A DNA stretch of 64,000 nt from Alphaproteobacteria bacterium (GCA_019635875.1 JAHBYP010000002.1:682001-746000), one strand, 5' to 3'. Counted from the first letter of the stretch, positions 17,174 through 25,904 are shown. Notes: generated from the letters alone by a model not told the origin. Made by a program: numbers and translations.

Positions 17174-19834
17174 ATGCCGTCATTCGATCGCGCACTGGCC
17201 GGGCTCGTTCGTCGTGCGCTGGCGATCGTGTCGCTGGCCCTCGTCGCGGCGTGCAGCGACTACGACGTGACGACGGCGGATCGCGTGCTGAGCCTGCGCG
17301 ATCGCGACCTGACTGCCGCCGGCCCGTTGCGCGCGGTGCTCCGTTCCACCATCGACGAGAGGATCGCGGCGCTGAGCCTGCCGCTGGCCGCGCCGGGCGA
17401 TCATCGGCTGTGCGGCGGCGAGCTCGGCAACAGCCGCCTGCGCCGCGGCAATCGCGAGCCGATCCGCAGCTCGGCGGAGGCCTTCACCGACAGCCGCTTC
17501 TTCCTGACCTTCGCCGGCACGCCCGGCGGCACCTTGGAGCGCCAGCTCTTCCAGGCCTCGGCGCGCCACGATTTCTGCTACGGCCACGGCGCCGGCACGT
17601 CGGGCCGCACGCGCCAGGACTGCGACCTCGACATGTTCGCCGACATCAACCGGCTGTGCCGGGCCAGCGCCGAGGCCACGCGCGGCGCTGTCAACGTCAC
17701 GGACGACGACAATCACTACGACGTCTCGATCCGGTCCTGCCGCTCGCGCGGCTTCTGGATGAAGGCGGCGGTCGACGTGTTCGGCGACACCTTCTACGGC
17801 GACAATTTCCTCAATCACTGCGAGAGCGACGCCGGCGCCCAGCCGCCGCGCGACCTGGTGATCGCCGGCCGCTTCGTCTCGGCCGGCCAGCAATTGCTCG
17901 AGGTGCGCGCGCTCACCGATCTCGCCCGGCTCGAGCTGGTGATCCACGAGCGCGACGGCGCGGGCGGCTGGCGGGCAGCGCCGCCGATGACGCTCGACCT
18001 CTCGACGATCGCCGTGGTCGAAGGCGAGACCGGCGATCCGCTGGCCTATGACGAGAGCCGCTTCAACCCGCGCTACATCGAGCGCGCGCGGGCCTGCGCC
18101 GACAATCTCGGCCGGCCCTACCGGGTCACCGATCTGCTGCGCTCGGTCCACTTCCTGTCGTACGCGCCTGTCGTCGCCGACATCGACGGCTCGGGCCGCG
18201 ACTGGCTGGTGCTGGTCGCCGTCGACGTTCGCCGCCCGCCCGGCGCGACGACCGACGATCCGTGCGGCTGGGGTCCGATCTTCCTGCCGATCGGCTTCGA
18301 TCGCGACGCCGGCGGGACGATCGTGCCGCGCGCCACCATCGCCCTGCGGCCGGCCGGCCCGAACACGCGGCCGGGCGGCATCAAGTACCGCTTCGGCAGC
18401 AACATCGACCGCTTCGAGCATCGCCTGCACTCGGCGCACGGCCTGCTGCCGGTCGACCGCACGGCGGCCGGAATCTGCGCCGCCGGGGCGCAGATCGTGG
18501 CGCCGTTCATCGGCACCGACAGCTACAACTTCCAGCAGATCCAGGTCCGCGTGTACGAGTTCTGCGTCGAGGGCCGGCGCATCGTGCGCATGCGCTCGCA
18601 CGACTGGAAGGCGGCCGACGAGCCCGAGGCGGCCAAGCGGTTCTGGGGGACGCCCGACGGCGGTGATTTCGCGCACGAGCTCTACAAGCGCTTCCAGCAT
18701 CCGCCGCGCATGTTGAGCGTCGGCGCCGGGCAGCCGGCGCTGCAGTTCTACTTCCGCAGCAAGTGCGACGGGCCCCGCGGCTATTGCTCGCATCGGCCGG
18801 ACAGCGACCTGTTCGATCTCGACAACATGCTGGTCCAGCGCTTGCTGCCGGCGCGTCGCGACAGGCGCCGCGCCGAGCGCCTGGCACCGGACATCCGCAC
18901 GACGCTCGACTGGCACTTGTTCGAGGGCTGGCCGGTGCACCACCAGGCCTGCCTCGATTCGCGAACCAGGGTCACCGGCCAGGCGCACAAGTTCGGCTGC
19001 CATCGCGGCTGGGATCGCACCGGCTATCCGGCCGCGATCGTCGCCGATGGCGCACCGCGCCGGCCGCGCGACACGACCCTGCTGGCAATCCACCTGACCA
19101 ATTGCCGGCTGGGCGAGGCGCACATGGACAGCCGCGGCCTGTGCCGCGAAAGGGTCCCGGCAGCGCCGCAGGCCGACACCGCGCCGGGCGATGGCCATCA
19201 CGAGCGCCTGCGGCTGTCGGTGATCGACACGACGCTCGACTCGAGCCCCGGCCCGCGCCTGTTCGACATCGACTCCCCGCGCCTGCGCAGCGGCGAGGAG
19301 CACGCCGCGCCGCGCCTGGCGGGCAGCTGGCGCATCCATCCGCCGATCGCGATGTCGTTCGGCCGGGACGGCGCCGGGCTGGTCATGCTGCGGCCCAGCG
19401 ATCCCCTCGACCTGCGCGACCACTCGCCGCTGTCGATCGAGCCCGGCCGGCAGTTCCAGCGCGACTCGGCCACGGCGCAGGCGAGGCCGCGCGTGCTGCG
19501 CCTGCTGGTGATCGCCAATCCCCGGCCGGCATCCGACAGCACGCCATGGACGGCGCGCGAATATGTCTGCGCGCTGCCGCCGGAACTGGCCGGCCGGCGC
19601 TGGCCGCTCAGGGCCGCGCCGGTGCTGCGCGCCGAGCGGGACGCCGGCGCGGCGAGTCTTGCGATCGTGGCCCGGCCGCTCCTGGCCGGCGGCGGGCCGG
19701 CCATCGTGGTCAACGAGATCGACTTCGCGGGGGCGATCCCGACCCGCAGCGCGCTCGATGGCTGGACCGGCCCCTGCGCGGCGGCCGCGGAGCAGGACTG
19801 GGAGGTCAGGCCGGTGCTGGGCAATGCCCGCTGA
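17174..19834 (+). CDS. Large lipoprotein with phospholipase A2-like active site
   Basis: 886 aa. A signal peptide with lipobox LVAAC (Cys27) predicts surface or periplasmic anchoring. Residues 131-136 read RHDFCY, followed by GHGAGT, then DCDLDMFADINRLC at 149-162. The His-Asp pair (H132/D133) and the later Cys-Asp are the catalytic pattern of secreted phospholipases A2. The remaining 700 residues are unassigned; APVVADIDGSGRDWLVLVAV resembles an FG-GAP-type repeat, and many cysteines suggest disulfides. ATG 17174 is chosen because it leads directly into the signal peptide. The motif is clear, but lipase activity is inference. Confidence 0.75.
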   Translation: MPSFDRALAGLVRRALAIVSLALVAACSDYDVTTADRVLSLRDRDLTAAGPLRAVLRSTIDERIAALSLPLAAPGDHRLCGGELGNSRLRRGNREPIRSSAEAFTDSRFFLTFAGTPGGTLERQLFQASARHDFCYGHGAGTSGRTRQDCDLDMFADINRLCRASAEATRGAVNVTDDDNHYDVSIRSCRSRGFWMKAAVDVFGDTFYGDNFLNHCESDAGAQPPRDLVIAGRFVSAGQQLLEVRALTDLARLELVIHERDGAGGWRAAPPMTLDLSTIAVVEGETGDPLAYDESRFNPRYIERARACADNLGRPYRVTDLLRSVHFLSYAPVVADIDGSGRDWLVLVAVDVRRPPGATTDDPCGWGPIFLPIGFDRDAGGTIVPRATIALRPAGPNTRPGGIKYRFGSNIDRFEHRLHSAHGLLPVDRTAAGICAAGAQIVAPFIGTDSYNFQQIQVRVYEFCVEGRRIVRMRSHDWKAADEPEAAKRFWGTPDGGDFAHELYKRFQHPPRMLSVGAGQPALQFYFRSKCDGPRGYCSHRPDSDLFDLDNMLVQRLLPARRDRRRAERLAPDIRTTLDWHLFEGWPVHHQACLDSRTRVTGQAHKFGCHRGWDRTGYPAAIVADGAPRRPRDTTLLAIHLTNCRLGEAHMDSRGLCRERVPAAPQADTAPGDGHHERLRLSVIDTTLDSSPGPRLFDIDSPRLRSGEEHAAPRLAGSWRIHPPIAMSFGRDGAGLVMLRPSDPLDLRDHSPLSIEPGRQFQRDSATAQARPRVLRLLVIANPRPASDSTPWTAREYVCALPPELAGRRWPLRAAPVLRAERDAGAASLAIVARPLLAGGGPAIVVNEIDFAGAIPTRSALDGWTGPCAAAAEQDWEVRPVLGNAR

Positions 19835-19876
19835 TTGTGCCAAGCTCGCCGCCTCGGGCTTCCAGCGGAGATGCAC

Positions 19877-19993
19877 ATGTTGCGCAACGCGCTGATTCTC
19901 GTCCTCACCGTCCTGGCGCTCGGCGCCGCCCTGCCGGCATCGGCGGGCGAATGCTCCAATCCGCCGCCGCCGGTCTCGAAGCCCAACGCCTGA
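19877..19993 (+). CDS. Tiny secreted peptide, hypothetical
   Basis: 38-aa open frame. MLRNALILVLTVLALGAALP then ASAGECSNPPPPVSKPNA: nearly all signal peptide with an ASA cleavage site, leaving a mature peptide of about 15 residues with one Cys and a proline run. GGAG lies 8 bp before the ATG at 19877 (another ATG is at 19871). It lies 42 bp after the PLA2-like gene on the same strand. It could be a real small secreted protein or a leader. No homologue is known to me. Confidence 0.5.
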   Translation: MLRNALILVLTVLALGAALPASAGECSNPPPPVSKPNA

Positions 19994-20014
19994 GGCGCGG
20001 GCGGGTCGATCGTC

Positions 20015-20080
20015 TGACATCCCGAGCGCAGCGAGGGATCCAGGCGGCTTTCCTGGATCCCTCGCTGCGCTCGGGATGAC
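20015..20080. repeat. Palindromic intergenic repeat, family A, copy 2
   Basis: Inverted repeat whose arms contain CCCGAGCGCAGCGAGGGATC and its reverse complement, around a short spacer (GCGGCTTT). It lies between the convergent tiny secreted gene and msrB, where it could act as a bidirectional mRNA end. Confidence 0.85.
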
Positions 20081-20096
20081 GGGGAGGCGCGTCGCT

Positions 20097-20519
20097 TCAG
20101 CCGTCCTTCCTGGCGAATTTCAGCGACACGCCGTTCATGCAGTAGCGCTGGCCGGTCGGCTTGGGGCCGTCGGGAAAGACGTGGCCGAGATGGCCGCCGC
20201 ATTTGGCGCAATGCACCTCGGTGCGGGTCATGAAGAAGCTGCGGTCGGTGGTGGTGCCGACGGCGCCGTCCTTGGCGTCGTAGAAGCTCGGCCAGCCGGT
20301 GCCGCTATTGAACTTCGTCTCGGAATCGAACAGCTCGTTTCCGCAGCCGGCGCAGTAATACGTGCCGGCGCCGTACTCCTTGTCGAGCGGGCTGGTGCCG
20401 GCGCGCTCGGTGGCGTGCTTGCGCAGCACCGCGAACTGATCGCCGCTGAGCTGCTGTCGCCACTCCGCCTCGCTCTTCTCCACCGGGTAGGTGCCCGCCG
20501 GCGCGGTCTTGGTCGCCAT
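20097..20519 (-). CDS. msrB: Peptide-methionine (R)-S-oxide reductase MsrB
   Basis: 140-aa enzyme reducing methionine-R-sulfoxide in proteins. The zinc site cysteines are C56/C59 (YYCAGCG) and C104/C107 (HCAKCGGHLGHVF). The catalytic cysteine is C127 in QRYCMNGVSLKF. Full family length with no signal peptide, so cytosolic repair is expected. The start at 20519 gives the usual short N-terminal lead before the MsrB domain. It is divergent from the KamA-type gene. Confidence 0.95.
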   Translation of the reverse strand: MATKTAPAGTYPVEKSEAEWRQQLSGDQFAVLRKHATERAGTSPLDKEYGAGTYYCAGCGNELFDSETKFNSGTGWPSFYDAKDGAVGTTTDRSFFMTRTEVHCAKCGGHLGHVFPDGPKPTGQRYCMNGVSLKFARKDG

Positions 20520-20626
20520 TCCAGGTCTCCTGTCTGTGCGCCTCCCAACATGGCCTCTCGCGCGCCCGCTGCAAAGGGGCGGGACGGGTTGACCGCGTTC
20601 ACGATTCGGCGTTTATCCGCGGCCGC

Positions 20627-21700
20627 ATGTCCGTCCCGGCCAAGACCGCCCGTTCCCTCGACGAGCTCGTCGCCCTCGGCGCCCTGCCGCGCGCGCGGGC
20701 CGACGATCCGGCGCTGCGAGCCGTGAGCGAGCGCTACGCCGTTGCCGTCTCGCCGGCCGTGCTGGCCAGCATGCGCAGCCCCGATCCGGCGGCGGATCCC
20801 GTGGCGCGGCAGTACATCCCGACCGCCGAGGAAGGCATCGTCGCGCCCGAGGAGCTGGGCGATCCGATCGGCGATCACGCCTTTTCGCCGGTCAAGGGCA
20901 TCGTCCATCGCTACCCCGACCGGGTGCTGCTGAAGGCCCTGCACGCCTGCCCGGTCTATTGCCGGTTCTGCTTCCGCCGCGAGCAGGTCGGGCCGGGCGG
21001 CGAGGCGCTCGACGGTGCCGAGCTCACCCAGGCGCTCGACTACGTCCGCGACCATCCCGAGATCTGGGAGGTCATCCTCACCGGCGGCGATCCGCTGATG
21101 CTCGCACCGCGCCGGCTGGCCGAGATCGTCGCCGCGCTCGACGCCATTGCCCATGTCGGCGTGATCCGCCTGCACAGCCGCGTGCCCGTGGCCGATCCGG
21201 CGCGCGTCACGGCCGAACTGGTGGCGGCGCTGCGCGCCGAGCGCGCCGCCATCTACGTTGCTATCCATTGCAATCATGCCAACGAGGTGACGCAGGATGC
21301 CCGCGCGGCGCTGCGCCTGATGTCCGACGCCGGCATCCCGCTGCTGTCGCAGACGGTGCTGCTGCGCGGCGTCAACGACGATGCCGCGACGCTCGAGGCG
21401 CTGTTCCGCGCCCTGGTGCAGGCCCGGGTCAAGCCCTACTACCTGCACCATCCCGACCTGGCGCGCGGCACCGGCCATTTCCGGCTGTCGATCGCCGAAG
21501 GCCAGGCGCTGATGCGCGCGCTGCGCGGCCGCGTCTCGGGCCTGTGCCAGCCGACCTATGTGCTCGACATCCCCGGCGGCCACGGCAAGGTGCCGGTCGG
21601 CCCGTGCTATGTCGACCTGCCGCCCGACGGCGCCGCGCGGGTGCGCGATCCCCGGGGCGACACGCATCTCTATCCGCCGCCGGCCGAGGAGCCCGCATGA
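20627..21700 (+). CDS. KamA/EpmB-type lysine 2,3-aminomutase family radical SAM protein
   Basis: 357-aa radical SAM, PLP-dependent enzyme. The [4Fe-4S] motif is C108-x3-C112-x2-C115 (CPVYCRFCFRR). Also visible are VILTGGDPLML, the sheet segment LHSRVPVADPARV, and the C-terminal PTYVLDIPGGHGKVPVG that holds the PLP-binding lysine region. The compact size fits EpmB, which makes beta-lysine for modification of elongation factor P, rather than the longer catabolic KamA. No epmA or efp gene is adjacent, so the role is inferred. It overlaps the next gene by ATGA. Confidence 0.88.
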   Translation: MSVPAKTARSLDELVALGALPRARADDPALRAVSERYAVAVSPAVLASMRSPDPAADPVARQYIPTAEEGIVAPEELGDPIGDHAFSPVKGIVHRYPDRVLLKALHACPVYCRFCFRREQVGPGGEALDGAELTQALDYVRDHPEIWEVILTGGDPLMLAPRRLAEIVAALDAIAHVGVIRLHSRVPVADPARVTAELVAALRAERAAIYVAIHCNHANEVTQDARAALRLMSDAGIPLLSQTVLLRGVNDDAATLEALFRALVQARVKPYYLHHPDLARGTGHFRLSIAEGQALMRALRGRVSGLCQPTYVLDIPGGHGKVPVGPCYVDLPPDGAARVRDPRGDTHLYPPPAEEPA

Positions 21701-22641
21701 ACGATCCGTCGCGCGCCGATATCGAGGCGGCGCTTGCCCGCGAGCCCAACAACATCGCCATCGTCGCGCGGCTGGCGCTGGTCTGCCTGCGCGGCGGCGA
21801 CGTCGCGGCCGCCGCGCCGCTGTTCGAGCGCATCATCGGCCAGCGCACCAACGATGTCGGCGCGCGCATCAACCTCGCGGGCTGCCTGATGCGGCTGGGC
21901 CGCGCCGCCGACGCGCTGCCGCATATCGCGCTCGCCGCAGGCCTGGTGCCGACCGACGCCACGATCCGCTTCAACCACGCCCATGTGCTGCGCGCCGCCG
22001 GACAGCGCGACGCCGCGCGCGGCGAGGTCGAGGAAGCCCTGCGTATCGATCCGCGGCTGCTGGTGGCCCTATCGCTGCGCGCCGAGCTGGCCGCGGCCGA
22101 GGGCGACGACATCACCGCGCTGGGCGACCTCGACACGGCGCTGACGCTCAAGCCCAACGACGCGGCCCTGCGCGCGCGGCGCGCCGCCATCCGCCTGCGC
22201 CGCGGCGACTGGCTCAACGGCCTGGCCGAGTACGAGGCGCGGCTGGAGATCGCCAGCGCCAAACCCTACGCACCGTCGCTGCCGCGCTGGCAGGGCGAGC
22301 AGCCCGCCGCCGGCCAGCTCGTGCTGGTCTACGCCGAGCAGGACGATGGCGCGGCGGGCGCCGCGATCGACGATCTCAGGATCGTCGCGCGCCATGTCGC
22401 GGCGCTGACCGATCTGGGCGTCGGCGTGGCGCTGCAGGCGCCGGCATCGGTCCATGCCGAATTGCTGGCGCTGTCGCCGGCGACGGCGCTGATCGAGCGC
22501 GGGCCTCTCTCCAACGACCTCGCCGCCGCGGTGCCGGCGCGCAGCCTGCCCTTCGCGCTCTCGCTGCGCGACGACGCCTTCACGCCGTCGATCGAAGCCC
22601 TGATCGGCGCCATCGCCCGCGACCTGTTCACGGGGCGGTAG
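21697..22641 (+). CDS. Tetratricopeptide repeat protein
   Basis: 314-aa protein. About four to five TPR units occupy residues 5-190 (for example DVGARINLAGCLMRLGRAAD, DATIRFNHAHVLRAAGQRDA, NDAALRARRAAIRLRRGDWL). The C-terminal part resembles the region after TPRs in glycosyltransferase-41-like fusions (LPRWQGEQPAAGQLVLVYAE) but is truncated, with no obvious catalytic domain. It starts on the stop of the KamA-type gene (ATGA), so translation is coupled. Its role may be a scaffold; function unknown. Confidence 0.82.
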   Translation: MNDPSRADIEAALAREPNNIAIVARLALVCLRGGDVAAAAPLFERIIGQRTNDVGARINLAGCLMRLGRAADALPHIALAAGLVPTDATIRFNHAHVLRAAGQRDAARGEVEEALRIDPRLLVALSLRAELAAAEGDDITALGDLDTALTLKPNDAALRARRAAIRLRRGDWLNGLAEYEARLEIASAKPYAPSLPRWQGEQPAAGQLVLVYAEQDDGAAGAAIDDLRIVARHVAALTDLGVGVALQAPASVHAELLALSPATALIERGPLSNDLAAAVPARSLPFALSLRDDAFTPSIEALIGAIARDLFTGR

Positions 22642-23164
22642 TTCGCGTCAGGCCGTCATCCGATCGGAGCGTGGGATCCAGCCCGGGCCCTGGATCCCTC
22701 GCTGCGCTCGGGATGACAGTTGGTCCTGATCGATCGGGCTCCGCTTCGGGCGGCGCGTGAGTCGGCGCTGTCTCGGCATTGCTATGGATTTCCATGGTCC
22801 GCGCAGGCGCCTCGCCGGCACAGGGCATGTCGCCATGGGCCGAGGGGTAGCGGCGCCTGGCGTTCTTGCCGACACGCTGAAGCTGACCCCAGTCGACGAC
22901 GGCGACGTACTCCACGCCGTCGACCTCGTAGATCCGCACCAGCCCCTGCGTCGCCAGCTCGTCGATCATGGTCCGCACGGCGTCGTTGTCGATCGCGTCG
23001 CCGGGAAACACCTGCATGCGGATGGTGCGGGGCCGAAGCGGCTGCACGCCGAAATCGTCGGCGAAGTTCCACAGGCCGATGAACAGAAGTCGGGTCATCG
23101 GCGCACAGTCGATGACGGCCTCCCAGGTCCAGAAATCAGAGGGGATCTTGCGGTCGCGGGCCAT
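22628..23164 (-). CDS. Hypothetical protein with phage-replication-like winged helix
   Basis: 178 aa. The N-terminal half (KIPSDFWTWEAVIDCAPMTR, FIGLWNFADDFGVQPLRPRT, then RIYEVDGVEYVAVVDWGQLQ) resembles the DnaD/replication-initiator-like proteins found in phages and genomic islands. The last about 30 residues (VIPSAARDPGPGLDPTLRSD) are simply translated from the family A repeat at 22654-22718, so the C-terminus appears to have been replaced by the repeat. It overlaps the convergent TPR gene by 14 bp. The start at 23164 is the conserved MARDRKIPSDFW; a longer frame is possible. It is a likely remnant of a mobile element; no other phage gene is nearby. Confidence 0.6.
   Translation of the reverse strand: MARDRKIPSDFWTWEAVIDCAPMTRLLFIGLWNFADDFGVQPLRPRTIRMQVFPGDAIDNDAVRTMIDELATQGLVRIYEVDGVEYVAVVDWGQLQRVGKNARRRYPSAHGDMPCAGEAPARTMEIHSNAETAPTHAPPEAEPDRSGPTVIPSAARDPGPGLDPTLRSDDGLTRTTAP
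22654..22718. repeat. Palindromic repeat, family A, copy 3 (one decayed arm)
   Basis: The right arm GGATCCCTCGCTGCGCTCGG is intact; the left arm (GTCATCCGATCGGAGCGTGG) has diverged. It lies just after the TPR stop and inside the 3' end of the convergent hypothetical gene, whose last codons it supplies. Confidence 0.8.
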
Positions 23165-23372
23165 CGGCGTGCTCCAGTTCGAGTGACTGGTCCCGGTGTA
23201 CCGCCATAAAGCGCGCGCTCCTATCTGAACCCCTACGGTTGTCGGATTCGCATGTTTGATGGCCGCCAATGCTGCACTATTTCCACCCCTACGGCGGTCG
23301 TGAACCGCCTCCATGCAGCCTCACCGGTGGACAATCTCCGCTTGCTTGCGAGGCCGGGTTGCGCCGGACGCC

Positions 23373-24230
23373 TCACGCGTCTTCGCCAGATCCGTTCAGG
23401 AAGAGACTGACCCACCGCGAGACAAGCTCCGGCTGGTCGTCGTGAACGTAGTGACCGGCATCGGGAACGTCGCGCCACTGGACCCTCGGGTTCCGCCTGC
23501 CTATCGCCTCGGCAGTGTCCGGCTTCAGATAGTCCGATCGTTGGCCGCGCAGGAGAAGCGTCGGTGACCTGATCGCCTCGACATGCGGCCACAGATCCAC
23601 GTCGCGCGACGGATCGCCGTTGAGACGCGCTTCGGCGATGCCGGCATGGTCGTACTGCCACGTCCACGACCCGTCGTCGCGCTGCCGCAGCATGTTGCGA
23701 AGTCGTTCCTGGCGGGCCGATTCCGTCACGCTCGGCCTGAGCTTGCGCATGAACTCGGCAGCCGCCTGCCAGCTTTCGAACGAGGTCGGGGTAGACAGAA
23801 ACTCATGACGAATCCGGGCCGACCCCGCGCTGTCGCGCGATGCGCCCGGGCCGGCATCCTCGATTACAAGCCGCCGGACGCGCTCGGGATTGGCGGCCGC
23901 GTAGACGTAGGCAGCGATACCGCCCATCGAATGGCCCAGCAGATCGAAGCGCGTCAGCTCCAACTGCCGAGCGACGGCTTCCAGGTCGCGAACATACATG
24001 TCGTTGTAGTATTCGCGGGCGGGATCCCAGTCGCTCCCGCCACGCCCGCGCTGATCGTAGGCGATCGTGCGGAAGCCGGGTGCCAGCGACGCCGCCAATG
24101 TCGAGAATGTCTCGGCATAGCCCCTGATGCCATGCAGCATCACGACCGGCGGTGCGCTCCGGGGGCCCCATTCGATGACCCTGAGCGCCAGTCCGGTGCT
24201 GCCCCTGGCCGTGTAGCTGCGCCGCTCCAT
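23373..24230 (-). CDS. Alpha/beta hydrolase
   Basis: 285-aa soluble hydrolase. Oxyanion HGIRGYAETF near residue 33, nucleophile S101 in LLGHSMGGIAAYV, and catalytic His in PDAGHYVHDDQPELV close to the C-terminus. A serine nucleophile separates it from the Asp-type protein at 16103. The substrate may be an ester, lactone or amide. It starts 3 bp after the stop of the amino acid synthesis family gene, so the two are co-translated in one operon with the Asp-box protein. Confidence 0.87.
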   Translation of the reverse strand: MERRSYTARGSTGLALRVIEWGPRSAPPVVMLHGIRGYAETFSTLAASLAPGFRTIAYDQRGRGGSDWDPAREYYNDMYVRDLEAVARQLELTRFDLLGHSMGGIAAYVYAAANPERVRRLVIEDAGPGASRDSAGSARIRHEFLSTPTSFESWQAAAEFMRKLRPSVTESARQERLRNMLRQRDDGSWTWQYDHAGIAEARLNGDPSRDVDLWPHVEAIRSPTLLLRGQRSDYLKPDTAEAIGRRNPRVQWRDVPDAGHYVHDDQPELVSRWVSLFLNGSGEDA

Positions 24231-24233
24231 CGC

Positions 24234-24815
24234 TCAGCCGGGCTCCGCACGAGGACCGCCAAGACGGGCGTGCAAACGCCCGCGCGTGGCGAAGGCGAAG
24301 GCAATCACGATCTCGTCCGCGTTGGGAGCATCGGTGAACATGACGCTCACGGTGTCGTAGTGCGAGCGCATGTACAGCTCGTCCTTGTGGGCGAGCGGAA
24401 TGTCGATGGCGGTGCCGGGCGAGCCGCGCTTGCCGGTGGAGGGAATCCACGCCGCGCCACCGCCGATCGCATGGCGCACCGGATCGGCGAACACGGTGGT
24501 GAGCAGGGCATTGCCGTGCTCGTATTCGCCGGCCGCGCCGACGACGCACGCCTTGCCGTAGCTCGCGACTCGGGCGTTGCCGATGACGTCCTTCAACCGG
24601 TTGCCGAACTCCTGACCCAGCGCCCCGGATGCGCGAACCGCGCCGCTCAGGTCCTCGACGAATCGGCCCGAGAACGCGTTGTGGATCGCGGCGCCGATCA
24701 CGATCTTGCGCACCGGTTCGCCGTCGGCGAGCACACCGCTCTCGTTGGCGAGCGTGTCCTCGATCTGCAGGTACCATTTGCGGACGTGGAATTCGCCGAG
24801 GTTCTTCGCCTTCAT
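24234..24815 (-). CDS. Amino acid synthesis family protein (PF06684-like)
   Basis: 193 aa. Recognised as the family historically named amino acid synthesis: VRKWYLQIEDTLANESGVLA, VRKIVIGAAIHNAFSGRFVE, VASYGKACVVGAAGEYEHGN and IPSTGKRGSPGTAIDIPLAH. The biochemical function of the family is, to my knowledge, not settled; the invariant Lys, Glu and Ser suggest an enzyme. ATG 24815 is the family start. It lies between the alpha/beta hydrolase and the Asp-box protein, with small gaps on both sides. Confidence 0.82.
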   Translation of the reverse strand: MKAKNLGEFHVRKWYLQIEDTLANESGVLADGEPVRKIVIGAAIHNAFSGRFVEDLSGAVRASGALGQEFGNRLKDVIGNARVASYGKACVVGAAGEYEHGNALLTTVFADPVRHAIGGGAAWIPSTGKRGSPGTAIDIPLAHKDELYMRSHYDTVSVMFTDAPNADEIVIAFAFATRGRLHARLGGPRAEPG

Positions 24816-24822
24816 TCTGCGG

Positions 24823-25854
24823 TCAGGCGATCGATTGCGGGTGGGCACGGACCGGTGCCTCGAACGGCGTCCAGGCGACCGCGGTGATCTCCGGAAAGGA
24901 CCGCCACTCCCTGGACCAGCTGGCCCCGCCGTCGACCGAGCGGAACAGGTCGCCGTACTTCGTGCCGGCAAACAGCAGTCCCGGATCGTCGTCATGCGCG
25001 CCGAACGTCCAGAAGGTGGAGTTGGGTTGCGCGTGCAGGAGCGCCGGCGTCCAGCTGACGCCGCGATCCAGCGAGCGATAAAGCCGGCTGCGGGTTCCCG
25101 GCGTGCCATCGCCGACCGCCAGAACCACGGCGTCGGTGGTCGGCACGTGCTGGACGGCGCGCGTGTAGTACATGCCGTCGAAGCGGCTCTTCGATGGAAC
25201 GCCGCTCCATGTCACGCCGCCGTCGGTGCTGGTGAAGACCGAGTTGACCGTCAGCACGAAGGCCGTCCGCGGCCGACCCTTGGCGGGCGGCAGCACGGCG
25301 ATGTGGTGAATGTCGGAATTGTTGATCGCGCCATCCCGGTCGATCCGCGTCCAGGTGACGCCGCGATCGAGGCTGCGCCACGCGCCGCCCTCCTCGACGC
25401 CGAACCAGACCTGGGCGCTGTCCACGGGATCGACGCAGATCGTGAGAATGCGCGGTCGATTGACGCCGTTGCAGAACTCCGGGATGTCCGGCGACAGACG
25501 CTCCCAGCTATTGCCGCCATCGACCGAACGGAACATCGCCGCACGCTGTGGTGCGCCGGTTCCTGCGTAGATGAAGGACGGGTCGACCGGGTCGATCGCA
25601 ATCGACCACACCGCCATGCCGTTCATCGGCGAGTCGATCCGCGAGAAGTGCGCGCCGCCATCCATGCTCACGCACAACCCGGCATCCGCACCGGCGAGAA
25701 TCCGCGCCGGGTCGGCGGGGTGAACCGCCAGGCTGCGCACGACGCCGTCAAACTCGATGGCCTCCTTCAGCCCAAGCCGGTGCCACGTCGCGCCGTCATC
25801 GACGCTGCGCAGGATTCCCTGGCTGGCCGTCCCGACCAGAATTGTGCCCCGCAT
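24823..25854 (-). CDS. Asp-box (BNR/sortilin-like) beta-propeller protein
   Basis: 343 aa. At least seven Asp-box turns of the S-x-D-x-G-x-T-W type are visible: SVDDGATW, SMDGGAHF, SVDGGNSW, SLDRGVTW, STDGGVTW, SLDRGVSW and SVDGGASW, spaced 40-60 residues apart. This predicts a sialidase/VPS10-like beta-propeller. There is no signal peptide and no sialidase Arg triad, so hydrolysis of sialic acid is unlikely. ATG 25854 follows GGGAGAA. It is first gene of the leftward operon, facing the TctC gene across the operator at 25905. Confidence 0.8.
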   Translation of the reverse strand: MRGTILVGTASQGILRSVDDGATWHRLGLKEAIEFDGVVRSLAVHPADPARILAGADAGLCVSMDGGAHFSRIDSPMNGMAVWSIAIDPVDPSFIYAGTGAPQRAAMFRSVDGGNSWERLSPDIPEFCNGVNRPRILTICVDPVDSAQVWFGVEEGGAWRSLDRGVTWTRIDRDGAINNSDIHHIAVLPPAKGRPRTAFVLTVNSVFTSTDGGVTWSGVPSKSRFDGMYYTRAVQHVPTTDAVVLAVGDGTPGTRSRLYRSLDRGVSWTPALLHAQPNSTFWTFGAHDDDPGLLFAGTKYGDLFRSVDGGASWSREWRSFPEITAVAWTPFEAPVRAHPQSIA

Positions 25855-25904
25855 AGCCGTTCTCCCAAAGCCGCCACCAACACCGTACTTGCCCTACGGA
25901 ACGG

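Noticed and set aside
17180-20020. 946-codon minus-strand frame opposite the PLA2-like gene
   Set aside because: Repetitive Arg/Ala/Asp/His composition, no signal or domain, and the plus-strand gene has a clear lipoprotein signal and motif.
23229-23300. Two copies of CCCCTACGG about 57 bp apart upstream of the hypothetical gene at 22628
   Set aside because: Too short to be distinguished from chance and with no associated dyad.
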